A stretch of DNA of 64,000 nucleotides from Chondrilla cf. caribensis (Eukaryota; Porifera; Demospongiae; Chondrillida; Chondrillidae): contig OZ026548.1 of the NCBI GenBank assembly GCA_964020155.1, forward strand, positions 3,571,397-3,635,396, in the 5' to 3' direction. Positions 34,291-46,700 of the stretch are shown here, piece after piece. A program made the position numbers and the translations under genes. The notes under the pieces are model-generated. The model was not told the DNA's origin. It ran no database searches and saw nothing but the letters and a program-made list of their open reading frames with translations. Every line of letters begins with the position of its first letter. The first letter of the stretch is position 1.

Positions 34291-37200
34291 CACAACATGT
34301 CCCACTTCTCTGACAAGTGCAGGACGTAGTGAAACATCAGATCAACAACACCTCTACGTATGTGGTAGCAACACAATAATCCAGTCACATACATTAGCAC
34401 TATGTACTATGTAGCACTATGTTCAAGATGTTAAACGTAGAGCGTGCTTTTATAAACGCGTAGCTTGCGTGTACGGAATCTTCGCCTCGCGTGTTTGGAG
34501 GTGTCGGGGATTCGACTATAAAAGGGGGGGTGGTTACACACCGTGAAAACATTATTGAGCGCGAGTTTCAAACGGACGCAAAGAAGCTCTCTTCTAAAAA
34601 GGCTTCTTTTCGTCCTAACGATAGCTGTTAACAAGCACTAACTCTAAATAAAAATAACAACGCACGTTTATACACTAAACAATTGATTTTGATCTTTGTT
34701 GTTCGCTTTTCCAAGCAGAAATTTTACTTTTCGAAGAAATTGACGTATTGCATGCCTCGAACGGCTTACCATCCGCTAGCTGGCTTGAATAGCTGTAGAA
34801 GAAGAGAATTCCTTCGCTGCACGGCACGAAGAAAGACGGCGGAGTGTCACTGTGTGGTACGGCTTCAGCTACTCAAGTTGCGTGGTGTCTGCTAAATCGT
34901 TCGAAAGTGATTTTTTTTCTCGAATAAATCTGATCTAAGCTGACGCCCGACGATTTTAAACCTTCCTTTTTCCCGAACAGAACCGCCAAAGCTTCTCTGT
35001 GCCTCCTTTAGAGCAATTTTCTTCCCGTGTATACTTCCTCGTAAGGGTAACACGTAATGCCACATTTTGATACCGATTTTTTACGGAAATACCGTGTTAT
35101 TATTACTATTGTGTGTTCATACAATTTCTATTACACTTTGGAGAATTTGTATAGTGTAGAGCACGAGTTAATGTATATTGTTTCTTCTCGAGGGAGAAGC
35201 ATTAGGCGGCCATTTTGTTCCGTAAACTCCGTAAACGTGTGACCACCCCCCCTTTTATATGCGCGCTCTACGTTTAACATATGATGGAGACCCCTTGGTT
35301 TCACAATACCTGTTATTTCGAAGACCTTCAACAAATTTTGGCAATTCTACTACTTCATTCTCGTGAATTCTCTTCACTGTTCTTTCTGCTGGTTGGCCAT
35401 AATCCAAATACATATCTCAACTTCATAGAAGTACATTCATTCACAGGGTCAACTCACCATGAGTGATGTCATCAGAAACATCATCTCTGTATGGGAAGGA
35501 AACACAGCTTGTACACGACATCAAGTATGTACATTTTCATGTAATGGATATGTGCATATTATGTGGTCCAAACATTATAGTAAGATTTATGCAAATTACT
35601 TATACTCCATAACAACTTCATTGGAGTACTGAAATGAGTACAACTTCAAAAAAATGATAGTATGTACACTGTACATGTTACCTTATATGGAACGTAAGAA
35701 ATACCACTAAGGTAGTGAGTGTGTTAGTAGAATTATGATAGCAGGTGCCTGGTAGTCTATTGAAATTCAGAAATAACTACAGTCTGGAAATACATAAACC
35801 TAAGTCCCCACAAACTGTACACATAATATACAAAAGCAACTTCAATGTTTAACAGTATGTCAAAAATAGTATATACTGTACATTACATGTACGTACATAG
35901 CTACATATAAGAAATAAACATAGCTACGTACATACGTATAAGAATTAAACTACAGTTACATTGATCATGAGAGTGAAGCTATATAAAGGCAGAGCCAACA
36001 TAATAGCGTTACAAAAGTGCAGTATTTACTATGTATGTATGTAATTGCATTGTATCATCACAACATGGAGGTGTTAAAAACAAACAGTGAGCAGTGTGTC
36101 TGGCCTGATGTACATCTGTGGGACTATAGGATATATACACCAAATGTGTTGTGACGAAGGATCATGTATGTAGTACAAACACATACGTACTTCATATGTT
36201 TGTGATGGTTCATCAAACACTAAGTACTTCATATGTTTGTGATGGTTCATCAAACAAGGCAAATTTGTCCAATTTTCAATATCCAACCTGCAGACAAGAT
36301 TTAGTCAGCACAGACACAAACGTGCAACATTGTTATGAACGTACTTCATGTGGGGAGGAATAAAATTCTTGATTTTTTCCCATACACTTGACAATTCAAC
36401 AGATTTTCTTGTGGGTTTTACCTGCAGTACATTAGATATGTGTACAATGTACAGTCGTTAATGCAACAATTTCTCCCAAAGACCAGCCTACACTTACTCT
36501 TGAAGATCTTCGCTTTGGTATGTAGTCAACTGGAAAATCAAGGATTCTTCGTTTCACTCCGACTTTCATATCTGTTTCACTATCCTTTCCAGCCAAATCA
36601 CTGGCTACAGGAATACACAGTTACATGTAGTAGTTATACCTGCAGCCCTCGGCCAATCTATTCCTAACACTTAGTACATCCGCACAGTACACACCGAAAC
36701 CGGGGTATAACTACTAGTCTAGTATGTACCCCGTAGGCACATTCATTTACACGGGCTGGTAGGCCTATCGATTGAGGTTTTCAACGAAGAGCAGCAAGAA
36801 CTCAGAAGGCCTAATAACACTGCAGCAATCGTCGTTCGTTCGGTAAATTTTATACTCTCACGCTCGTTTCAGCAAGTCTCCTCTTTCGTTCGGTTAAGTT
36901 AATACTCCTAGGTTCGTTGTTTTGGCAAGTTTCCTATTTCGTTCGTTCGTTCGTTCGTTCTGTAGATATTCTAAGGCTCTTGGTTCCGGCAAATTTCCTC
37001 ATTCGATCGGTAAATATTCTAAGGTACATGGGGCAAGCTTCCTCGTTCGCTCGGTAAATATTCCGAGGCTCGTGGGTTCGGCGAGTTTCGTCGTTCGCTC
37101 AGTAACTATCCGAAGCTTGTTAGATTAAATAATGCCACTTACAAAAAACTATCGCGAATGTATATACTCCTGTCGGCGCTTTTGTAGTTGATTGAAAACG

Positions 37201-38110
37201 CCCACGCATCGGGGTACATACATAGATCAGGATGAATGTATGCACACTACACAGAGAGTAGCAGAGGCCATTGGTTGGCTCAATGTTCTGAGCACTCACC
37301 ACTTTCTTGTACGGAATCCATGTCACTTTCATCCATTTCAACACACTCTGTTAAGCACAAACAACACGTTTAGACAGATACAATGCATTTGTACTGTATG
37401 CTATACAATTGTATCACCTTTCTCAAGATCAGTGTAATCAAACATGGACTCCAAAGGAATGTGGGTATGTAGAGAGGACTGTAAGAACAGTATAAAAGAC
37501 ACTGATTGTACCATCTGTTTATGTACTGTATGTACCCATTGCATGGTCTTATGACCATACACTTTGCAGTAACAAGGGAAGCAAAGCTTATCAGCAATGC
37601 AGTGTCTGTACACCTGTTGTAGGTGTCTGCCAACATCCAGCCAATGGGGTTGGGTGAGTTTGACATCAATTGATGGTGATTTGCTAGTTGGAATGGGTTC
37701 CACATGCTCTCTACTACGCAATAAGTGTACATCCTCCATAACCTGCACATGGAACACACGTTGGACATTATGAAATCCCAGCAGAATACAAGCTGGAATT
37801 TGGAATTACATACGTAGCTAAACATGGTACGTCATGATTTAGTACATACAATACAATCTCAGTGTTGCTAAACAGTGTACACATACGGTACCTTGTTATA
37901 TGCAATGGGTGTAGGTTGGCTTGAATACCTGAACAGACATACGTATGTAAAAGTAAATGGTTACAGATAACATATATGATATTATTCACAATACCCTTGT
38001 ACACTGTCAACATTTACCTGTCACTTATGAAGTGCAGTGACAGGTGATATGGGACTACTCCTACACCCTACACCACTAGGTGCAGTCACCTAACCTACAG
38101 TACACACACA

Positions 38111-38181
<71 letters not shown>

Positions 38182-39074
38182 CTTTTGATATGGATGAAGC
38201 TCTTGGTTCTCCCTACACACTCATTGTGACCAATATCACAGCCATTACATCACCTTATTGCAATCCACAGCATACTGTATACATGGGGCATACATACTGC
38301 ATAGGGTATACCCATTGTATAAGGTACACACTTACACTGTGCATACAGTACGTACTTCCAGATTTCACTCTGTCCATGACACAAGTATGGTCGTTCCTTC
38401 ACAATCCACTGAATGTAACATATACCTACACACAGTAGACAAAAGACATGATCCTAGGTTAGCATACATACGTCTACTGTATATAAATGTACATACATAC
38501 ACATGTACACACATACATATATGCCAGTATTTATGAATGCATGCATGCACATACATACATATGTACGTACATACGTATGTAAGGAAAAAACACATACTGT
38601 AAGTTGGTACCCATACACATACAGTACATATGAATCAGATTATGTAACTGCAGTCTGACTTGTACCTTCTTCGAAGTCATCCTTTACCTCCAAGGCAACC
38701 AATAATAGCTTCAGACAAGCTACAGACAAAGGACAGGACATGACAAACTACGTAGGGTCATATGTGTCATGATAGGTTGGTAGTTCAAAGGAAATATGCT
38801 TTGCTCACTTGTAGTTACCAATACAACACACACTCAAGTCCCTAACCATGCAGCACCCTTCCCATTAAATAATCAGACCAATATTTTCTGTCACCCACAA
38901 TATCAGCAACTGTGAACAAAAAGCAATAATAAATGTGCCATCCCATGACACAAGATGTCCCTTCCAAACACGATGTGCAGCTAATACAGTCACACTTTCC
39001 ATTATTACTGAGGGCGTCATAGCTAATACATATGAACCACCTTTTTTGTCCAGCCTCCTACATTTGAGAGCTAC

Positions 39075-39150
<76 letters not shown>

Positions 39151-39188
39151 TCACACATACACACACATTTACACACACACACGAACAG

Positions 39189-39248
<60 letters not shown>

Positions 39249-41562
39249 ACACACACACACATTCACACATACACACACATTTACACACACACGCGTACAC
39301 GCACAAGAAAATTAGCATAAAAGATGAAGTAAATAGTACACAATTGTATGTGTGATTTCTCCCACAACACATGCTCATACCTGGGTAGTCCTCAATGCTG
39401 AACAGCAGCCTGCACAGAGTGCTCAAACTGGGCCAATGAGAGGGACTGAGGTGGACGTTCTAAATATAAGCAATAAGTCAAACATTTAACAGTATTTCAA
39501 TACCTCAACTACCACCTTGCACATGAGAACTGGGGAACACTGATACCTAGGAAGTACATTAGTACACCGATGTGGTATTGCTACAACTCCATCTTCACCA
39601 ATACTGTAGTACATACTGTGCAAGGAGTGTCAAGGTGGCAGGCATAGTAGTGCATGCAATAAGCACCAAGGACCTTGGTCATATGTACTTTAGCAATACA
39701 GAGCTGCATCAAGTTCTGGCTAATCCATAATTTGACTATTTGATGTATTTACTGTAAATATGAGTGTAAGTGTATACTCAGTTCATATGATGTACATAAA
39801 GCATAGCAATGTATTCTCCCTAACAAAAGCCTTACATATTAAAAGGATTTAATATATAAGCACTTAATCCTTGCATTGTAGACACAGTTGAAATGTAGTT
39901 GTATCCAATGATAAGACATCAAATTACATGTACATAAATACTAAACTTCAACAGTGTGTCTGCATCATAACATTATATCCTTAGAATTGTAACTACAATG
40001 AGCAGTTAATTTCTTGAAAACAATGAGTCAGTTCAGAGACTTACTTGTTCCAGAGCCTGTCTAGCAACCATGAAGTCGCCCAACCTCATAGCGGTGGAGG
40101 CCAAATGATGCAGTAGAGTCACATCAGTGTTGTCCAGCTGGCATGCTTGTAGGAAGTGGCTGAGAGCAGTCTTGTCATCGGATTCTTCCAAGGCTATCAA
40201 TCCGAGATTCTTCAAACAGGAATACTCCAATTTGAGCGACACTCTATCCAAAGGTGTACCCTTGCTATTCTGTTGGAGAGGAAAGCGGCTACTAGTGCAT
40301 TGTACATATAACAACATTGAAATATAATTTAAAAGGCCTAATGATAAAAATTAGATATGGATTGAGTGGTTCATGGATAATTTGAAAGGAAACTTCATAG
40401 TCAATAAAGGAATATGTGTGGTGAAAAGGCTAGATTACAACATTCAGAAATTCAACTTGTGTAAAAGACCCAAAGAGTAGTAAAGTAACGAGAATGATGA
40501 TCTGTGTGTAGTGTAAATCCCAGTGTCCTACATGCACTCCGCCAATCATTAGCATTAACACATGTAAAAGCATATAAATGCATTGTCAGTAGCCCCAGGG
40601 TATACAGGACACCAACACAAGGTAACCACGGCACCCTCAACCAGGAAGGCGCTCACCTCTGGATCCCCTACGTGCTTGGCTCTTGAATCAGTTATGAAAG
40701 GTGACTTCAAAAGTGCACCAAATGAATCTTTTGCCGAGCCAAGGTTCCCTTCATTGAGGTGCTTTAGTCCGTCTAAATGCAGCTGAACAGCCCTGGCTTC
40801 CTGCATGGATGTACATGAGTTGCAAATACTAACATTACAAAAGCAATCACTGGCAGCGGAAGATGATAACACAAGGACAGACTAGAGGCATTATTATCTG
40901 CCACATAAAAGAATGAGTGGTTACTCTTATATTCTACAGTTTGCTTAGTAAGTAACTTCACTCAGTCCTAGTTCATGTCACTACGTCCACCAGTACTGAC
41001 CGTAAGCCTACATCAAGCCTGTACTTCTTATCAGAAGCACGGTGCTTAATGTGCCGTAATGTAAGGTAAAAGGATGGAGCTGATTTATTTCCAAGTCATT
41101 TGACAGTGGATAGATCTCACTATAATTTGCCTTGCCTGGTTTGTGAGCAATAAGACTTGAGAAGAATAAGACTTACATTAAATAATTTTAATATCAAAAA
41201 TAATATGGTACCTTCGAAATTAGGCGCCCTTTAATTTCAATACACAAGTTTAGAAAATGTTTGTGCATTGCAATTACTATAGCTAATAGTGGTTAAGTAT
41301 TTGCCAAAACTACATCCTCATCCCAAAGCACCCTTTCACCCTCCATTTATATCTATACGCGTATAACTCACTGATGTACAAGACACAAAATGAATAGGTA
41401 CAATCCTTTCTTTGATAAAATCGTGATCTTAGTGAACAGAAACCATACGCGACTACAGATTCGATCTAAACTTACTTCAGCCTCTTTCGTAACTTTCGGA
41501 ATGGTTGATTTGACGAACGAATCGAGACTTTTCTGCTTGAAGTTCAGAGCTTGTATGTTCAT
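34291..41562 (-). CDS. CABIN1-like gene, N-terminal TPR-region exons, 3' part not found
   Basis: Seventeen exons join in phase: 41562-41476, 40800-40657, 40269-40045, 39459-39381, 38719-38666, 38425-38352, 38274-38254, 38212-38178, 37928-37892, 37742-37418, 37347-37300, 36604-36498, 36421-36345, 36287-36228, 35486-35458, 35388-35310 and 34309-34291, about 500 codons. TPR-like pairs include LEYSCLKNLGLIALEESDDK and LLHHLASTAMRLGDFMVARQ, then HWPSLSTLCRLLFSIEDY. Downstream a basic stretch (VGVKRRILDF, KRRSSRVKPTRKS) and KNFIPPHMK match the order in vertebrate CABIN1, a calcineurin/MEF2 regulator and HIRA histone-chaperone partner. Exons 6-9 and the last three are less certain. The family is about 2,200 residues and the C-terminal three quarters were not found. 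Confidence 0.75.
34428..35280. mobile_element. 853-bp inverted-repeat element in a CABIN1 intron
   Basis: The left terminus ATGTTAAACGTAGAGCG is mirrored at the right end (35264-35280). A second, subterminal pair (TATAAAAGGGGGGGTGGT near 34512 and its inverse near 35238-35255) extends the homology; the left arm carries about 60 bp of extra sequence. No transposase is seen and the target duplication is unclear. Superfamily unassigned. Confidence 0.65.
36187..36256. repeat. 37-bp tandem duplication duplicating a CABIN1 5' splice site
   Basis: Two identical 33-bp copies (36187-36219 and 36224-36256) are separated by 4 bp. Each copy contains the end of exon 14 and a GTAC donor. The inner donor at 36227 keeps the frame with the next exon. 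The outer donor at 36190 (a better GTACGT) adds 37 nt and leads to a TGA. Confidence 0.8.
36830..37125. repeat. Minisatellite with unit of about 50-60 bp in a CABIN1 intron
   Basis: About five to six diverged units share CGTTCGTTCGGTAAATATTC followed by a GGCTCGTGG-like segment and GGCAAGTTTCCTC. A short (CGTT)n lies at 36939-36959. It sits between exons 12 and 11. Confidence 0.75.
38102..38177. repeat. (CA)n microsatellite starting at a CABIN1 splice donor
   Basis: On the minus strand the (GT)n tract itself supplies the 5' splice site of exon 8 (exon end 38178). Confidence 0.85.
39079..39262. repeat. Double (CA)n microsatellite in a CABIN1 intron
   Basis: Two long CA tracts (about 39079-39148 and 39190-39262) are separated by, and followed by, the same TTCACACATACACACACATT segment. 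A 110-bp block was therefore duplicated. Confidence 0.9.
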
Positions 41563-41708
41563 GTTGGGGGCTCCAACATTGGAAGAGGCGTTTAATGCAA
41601 CAGCGATCGGTTCATAAACGCCAGTAGCTATTATTGTTGCGCGCAACCAAGTTACAGTCAACCAAGTATAATTCGAGTTGAAAAAAACTTCGTTGAGCTG
41701 CCGTCCCC

Positions 41709-41782
<74 letters not shown>

Positions 41783-42641
41783 CACACACACGCACGCACA
41801 CACGCGCGTACATTGTTACTATGGTGTATATCATTGTACACTATTATAGAGTATTTGAAAATGTTAACGTTAGGTGCATATAATATGGTGCATACACGTG
41901 CAGTTCATGTCTCTTGATCAGTACACTATGTAGTGTCCCATCAACTGGGGACTAGGTTGAGAGATATGTATGGATGGTCCAGTACATTCACGAATAATTG
42001 CAAATTGTGTAATGTAACCACGTGCACATTTGTACAATAATATTACATCAAATCCGTATGACAATAATTATAATTGATCCTTCACTAGCACACAGTGAAG
42101 GTGGAATAAAATGAAATATTCACATAATACAACATATAATAATTATAAGTGATAAAATGTACAATTAAAATTATACAGATAAATAACAAGGATAAAAACA
42201 ATGATAAAATAAATAAATAAAACACAAAAACACATTATTAGGAAAAATGTACACCAATTGAATTGTGACAGATGGCTCAGTCTCCTTGCAGCTATTCTAC
42301 TGAAGGCTGCAATACTTCCACACTAGACACAAACTGATATACATTGCATCAGATGACCAGTACACGTACGTATACAATACAATACAATACATGTGTCAGT
42401 GTCCGTCTTGAGATGGATACAAGTACATCATCTTCTGATGAGTCAAGCCATGTTTGATGAGCACTACTTTAGTGTGTTGTTCCATAAAATCCTTCAAAAA
42501 TGCTTCAATGATCAGCTGATGTACAAAATAAGGGAACACATACGTGTTTATGTAAGATGTACGCAATAGATAGTGGAAACAGTACACAACACACACACAC
42601 ATGGTACATACTATGTATAATAGTATATTCAGTACATAATA
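41563..42641. other. AT-rich spacer upstream of CABIN1-like exon 1 (copy B)
   Basis: Matches 173-1190. A (CA)n/(CACG)n tract spans about 41711-41812 and is much longer than in copy A. No gene seen; the likely promoter region of the minus-strand CABIN1-like gene. Confidence 0.5.
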
Positions 42642-43270
42642 CACTTGTATCCCAGTGCGAGGTGAGATCAAAGGCGCCGCTGTGTGTCTATATCCTGTAG
42701 AGACACAGCTGGGGTCTATCAGACTCTATAGACACCTGATCACAGGCTTAATTCGATACTTCCTAAAACAGTGCACTAATTAATAACACTCCATTATTGT
42801 CATGGCAACGCAACACAGAAAAGCAGAGCAAAGTACGCAGCAATCCAATCGCTAAAGTTCTTCACTGTCCATTTCTTATTCTTCGCCGTGTTATTTTTTT
42901 GGTACAAACGACTTCTTTGAAACTTCGAAGTTCTCTTTTGATGGCAGGTCGGCAAATTGGCTCCTTTTCTTCTCCGATTCTTCTAGAAAACAAGTGCCTT
43001 CTTCCATTAGCTTCGCTCAGATGCTGACATCCGGCCGTAGGTAGAACAGCAGAGGTCTGTGGTGGCTCGTTTTCTTGTAAAATTTTGTCAAGTACTTCTG
43101 AAACTCCTCTTCTTCCTCTTTATGCTTCACTAACGTATATAGCCGCCAATCTAAACACTCATTTGAGATGTACTCGCACGACATTCTTCTTCTCTGATCC
43201 GTTCAAGCGATATTGATACCAACGCGTAAACAAACTCGAGCCTATTCTTACAGTTGCTGGGATACAAGTG
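42642..43270. mobile_element. 629-bp insertion with 14-bp terminal inverted repeats (copy B only)
   Basis: CACTTGTATCCCAG at 42642-42655 is inverted at 43257-43270. The matching place in copy A (near 1165) lacks it, so it arrived after the duplication or was lost from A. No coding capacity is recognised. Confidence 0.65.
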
Positions 43271-43394
43271 AGTTGTACCACCTTTCAGCAGGGTACATGG
43301 GAATAAACAGATTAGATAGACCCCTCGGGCTCCGCCCTCATGGACTATCTAATCTGACTATTTCTCATGTACCCTGCTGAAAGGTGGTACAACT
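43271..43394. mobile_element. Fold-back hairpin element (copy B only)
   Basis: Arms of about 49 bp (starting AGTTGTACCACCTTTCAGC and its inverse ending GGTGGTACAACT) surround a 26-bp loop with CCCCTCGGGCTCCGCCC. It directly abuts the preceding element and is absent from copy A. A strong cruciform or RNA hairpin is expected. Confidence 0.8.
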
Positions 43395-43739
43395 ATTACA
43401 TGTGGTACGTACAGTACACATTATACAGTACACCAGTCTAGATACAGTATGGGACTTCATGCCTGTGTACACATGCATGCACTCACACCACACCACTCCC
43501 TTACACACTGTACACAATAAAATGTACCTTTACACTCACTATCATCTCACAGCATTCTGATAGCTGTTAGAATGGATTGACAGGGAAATACTGAGCAGGA
43601 TTATCAACATGGATACCAGAGAAAGGACATGGTCACCTGGAGGTAGAGGACAAACATAACAGTACACTCCATTTTCTACACAGAAGTCATCCAGTCACCA
43701 ACAACTAATCAGGATCTCCCTTGAGAGGTAGGTAGTGCA

Positions 43740-46700
43740 CAGGAGGGTGTGTGGTCCGGCTAGATGAGAGGGTGTGGTCCTAGCAAAGGAGAGGGTGTAG
43801 TCCTGGTACTTGAGAGAGGTGGTCCTTGCAGATGTGAAGGTGTGGTTCTTGCAGATGAGAGGAGTGGCCCTGGCAGATGAGAGGAGTGGTCCTGCAGATG
43901 AGAGGAGTGGTCCTACAGATGAGAGGAGTGGTCCTGGAAGATGAGGGGAGTGGTCCTGGTAGATGGGAGGAATGGTCCTTGCAGATGAGAGGAGTGGTCC
44001 TGGCAGATGAGGGGAGTGGTCCTGGCAGATGTGAGGAGTGGTCCTACAGATGAGAGGTGTGGTCCTGGTAGATGGGAGGAGTGGTCCTTGCAGATGAGAG
44101 GAGTGGTCCCTGCAGATGAGGGGAGTGGTCTAGGCAGATGAGAAGAGGTGGTCCTGGCAGATGAGAGGAGTGGTCCTGGCAGTGAGAGGAGTGGTCCTGG
44201 AAGATGTGATTAGTGGTCAAATGAGATCTTGAAGAGTGGTCCTGGCAGATGTGAGGAGTGGTCCTGGCAGATGAGAGAAGTGGTCCTGGTAGATGGGAGG
44301 AGTGGTCCTTGCAGATGAGAGGAGTGGTCCCTGCAGATGAGGGGAGTGGTCTAGGCAGATGAGAAGAGGTGGTCCTGGCAGATGAGAGGAGTGGTCCTGG
44401 CAGTGAGAGGAGTGGTCCTGGTAGATGTGATTAGTGGTCAAATGAGATCTTGAAGAGTGGTCCTGGCAGATGTGAGGAGTGGTCCTGTCAGATGAGGAGT
44501 GGTCCTGGCAGATGAGAGAAGTGGTCCTGGCAGATGGGAGGAGTGGTCCTGGTAGATGAGAGAAGTAGTCCTGGCAGATGGGAGGAGTGGTCCTGTCAGA
44601 TGAGAGGAGTGGTCCATGCGGATGAGAGGAGTAGTCCTGGTAGATGGGAGGAGTGGTCCTGGCAGATGAGAGGAGTGGTCCTGGCAGATGAGAGGAGTGG
44701 TCCATGCGGATGGGAGGAGTGGTCCTGGCAGATGAGGGGAGTGGTCCGGGCAGATGAGGGGAGTGGTCCGGGCAGATGGGAGGAGTGGTCCTGGCAGATA
44801 AAGGGAGTTGTCCTGTCAGATGAGAGGAGTGGTCCAGGCAGATGAGAGGAGTAGTCCTGGTAGATGAAGGGAGTGGTCTCTGTAGATGAGAAGAGTGGTC
44901 CTGGCAGACGAGAGGAGTGGTCTCGTCAGATATGAGGAGTGGTCCTGGTAGATGAGAGGAGTGGTCCTGGTAGATGAGAGGAGTGGTCCTGGCAGGTGGG
45001 AGGAGTGGTCCTGTCAGATGTGAGGAGTGGTCCAGGCAGATGAGAGGAGTAGTCCTGGTAGATGAAGGGAGTGGTCCGGGCAGATGAAGGGAGTGGTCCT
45101 GTCAGATGAGAGGAGTGGTCCATGCGGATGAGAGGAGTAGTCCTGGTAGATGGGAGGAGAGGTCCTGTCAGATGAGGGGAGTGGTCCGGGCAGATGGGAG
45201 GAGTGGTCCTGGCAGATAGAGGGAGTGGTTCTGTCAGATGAGAGGAGTGGTCCAGGCAGATGAGAGGAGTAGTCCTGGTAGATGAGAGGAGTGGTCCTGG
45301 CAGATGAGGGGAGTGGTCCTGGTAGATGAGGGGAGTGGTCCTGTCAGATGAAGGGAGTGATCCTGTCAGATGAGAGGAGTGGTCCAGGCAGATGAGAGGA
45401 GTAGTCCTGGTAGATGAAGGGAGTGGTCCGGGCAGATGAAGGGAGTGGTCCTGTCAGATGAGAGGAGTGGTCCATACGGATGAGAGGAGTAGTCCTGGTA
45501 GATGGGAGGAGTGGTCCTGGCAGATGAGGGGAGTGGTCCGGGCAGATGGGAGGAGTGGTTCTGGCAGATAAAGGGAGTGGTCCTGTCAGATGAGAGGAGT
45601 GGTCCAGGCAGATGAGAGGAGTAGTCCTGGTAGATGAAGGGAGTGGTCTCTGTAGATGAGAAGAGTGGTCCTGGCAGACGAGAGGAGTGGTCTCGTCAGA
45701 TATGAGGAGTGGTCCTGGTAGATGAGAGGAGTGGTCCTGGTAGATGAGAGGAGTGGTCCTGGTAGATGAGAGGAGTGGTCCTGGCAGGTGGGAGGAGTGG
45801 TCCTGTCAGATGTGAGGAGTGGTCCAGGCAGATGAGAGGAGTAGTCCTGGTAGATGAAGGGAGTGGTCCGGGCAGATGAAGGGAGTGGCCCTGTCAGATG
45901 AGAGGAGTGGTCCATGCGGATGAGAGGAGTAGTCCTGGTAGATGGGAGGAGTGGTCCTGGCAGATGAGGGGAGTGGTCCGGGCAGATGGGAGGAGTGGTC
46001 CTGGCAGATAGAGGGAGTGGTTCTGTCAGATGAGAGGAGTGGTCCAGGCAGATGAGAGGAGTAGTCCTGGTAGATGAAGGGAGTGGTCCGGGCAGATGAG
46101 AGGTGTTATCCTGGTAGATGGGAGGAGTGGTCCTGATAGATCAGGGGAGTGGTCTCTGTAGATGAGAGGAGTGGTCCTGGCAGATGAGAGGAGTGGTCTC
46201 TGTAGATGAGAGGAGTGGTCCTGTCAGATGAGAGGAGTGGTCCTGATAGATCAGAGGAGTGGTGTCTGTAGATGAGAAGAGTGGTCCTGGCAGACGAGAG
46301 GAGTGGTCTCTGTAGATGAGAGGAGTGGTCCTGGCAGATGCGAGGAGTGGTCCTGGTAGATGGGAGGAGTGGTCCTGGTAGATGAATGGAATTGGTCCTG
46401 TCAAATGAGAGGAGTGGTCCTGGCAGATGAAGAGAGTGGTCTCGTCAGATGTGAGGAGTGGTCCTGGTAGATCAGAGGAGTGGTCTCTGTAGATGAGAAG
46501 AGTGGTCCTGGCAGACGAGAGGAGTGGTCCCTGTAGATGAGAGGAGTGGTCCTGGCAGATGTGAGGAGTGGTCCTGGTAGATGGGAGGAGTGGTCCTGGC
46601 AGAAGAAGGGATTGGTCCTGTCAAATGAGAGGAGTGGTCCTGGCAGACGAGAGGAGTGGTCCTGGCAGATGAAGGGAGTGGTCTCGTCAGATGTGAGGAG

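Noticed and set aside
37114..37437. Plus-strand gene across 36922-37437
   Set aside because: Frames overlap a minisatellite and CABIN1 exons 10-11 on the other strand, and no splice or conservation support exists.
42797..43027. 76-codon plus-strand frame inside the copy B insertion
   Set aside because: No recognisable motif, low complexity in places, and lies within a non-autonomous inverted-repeat element.
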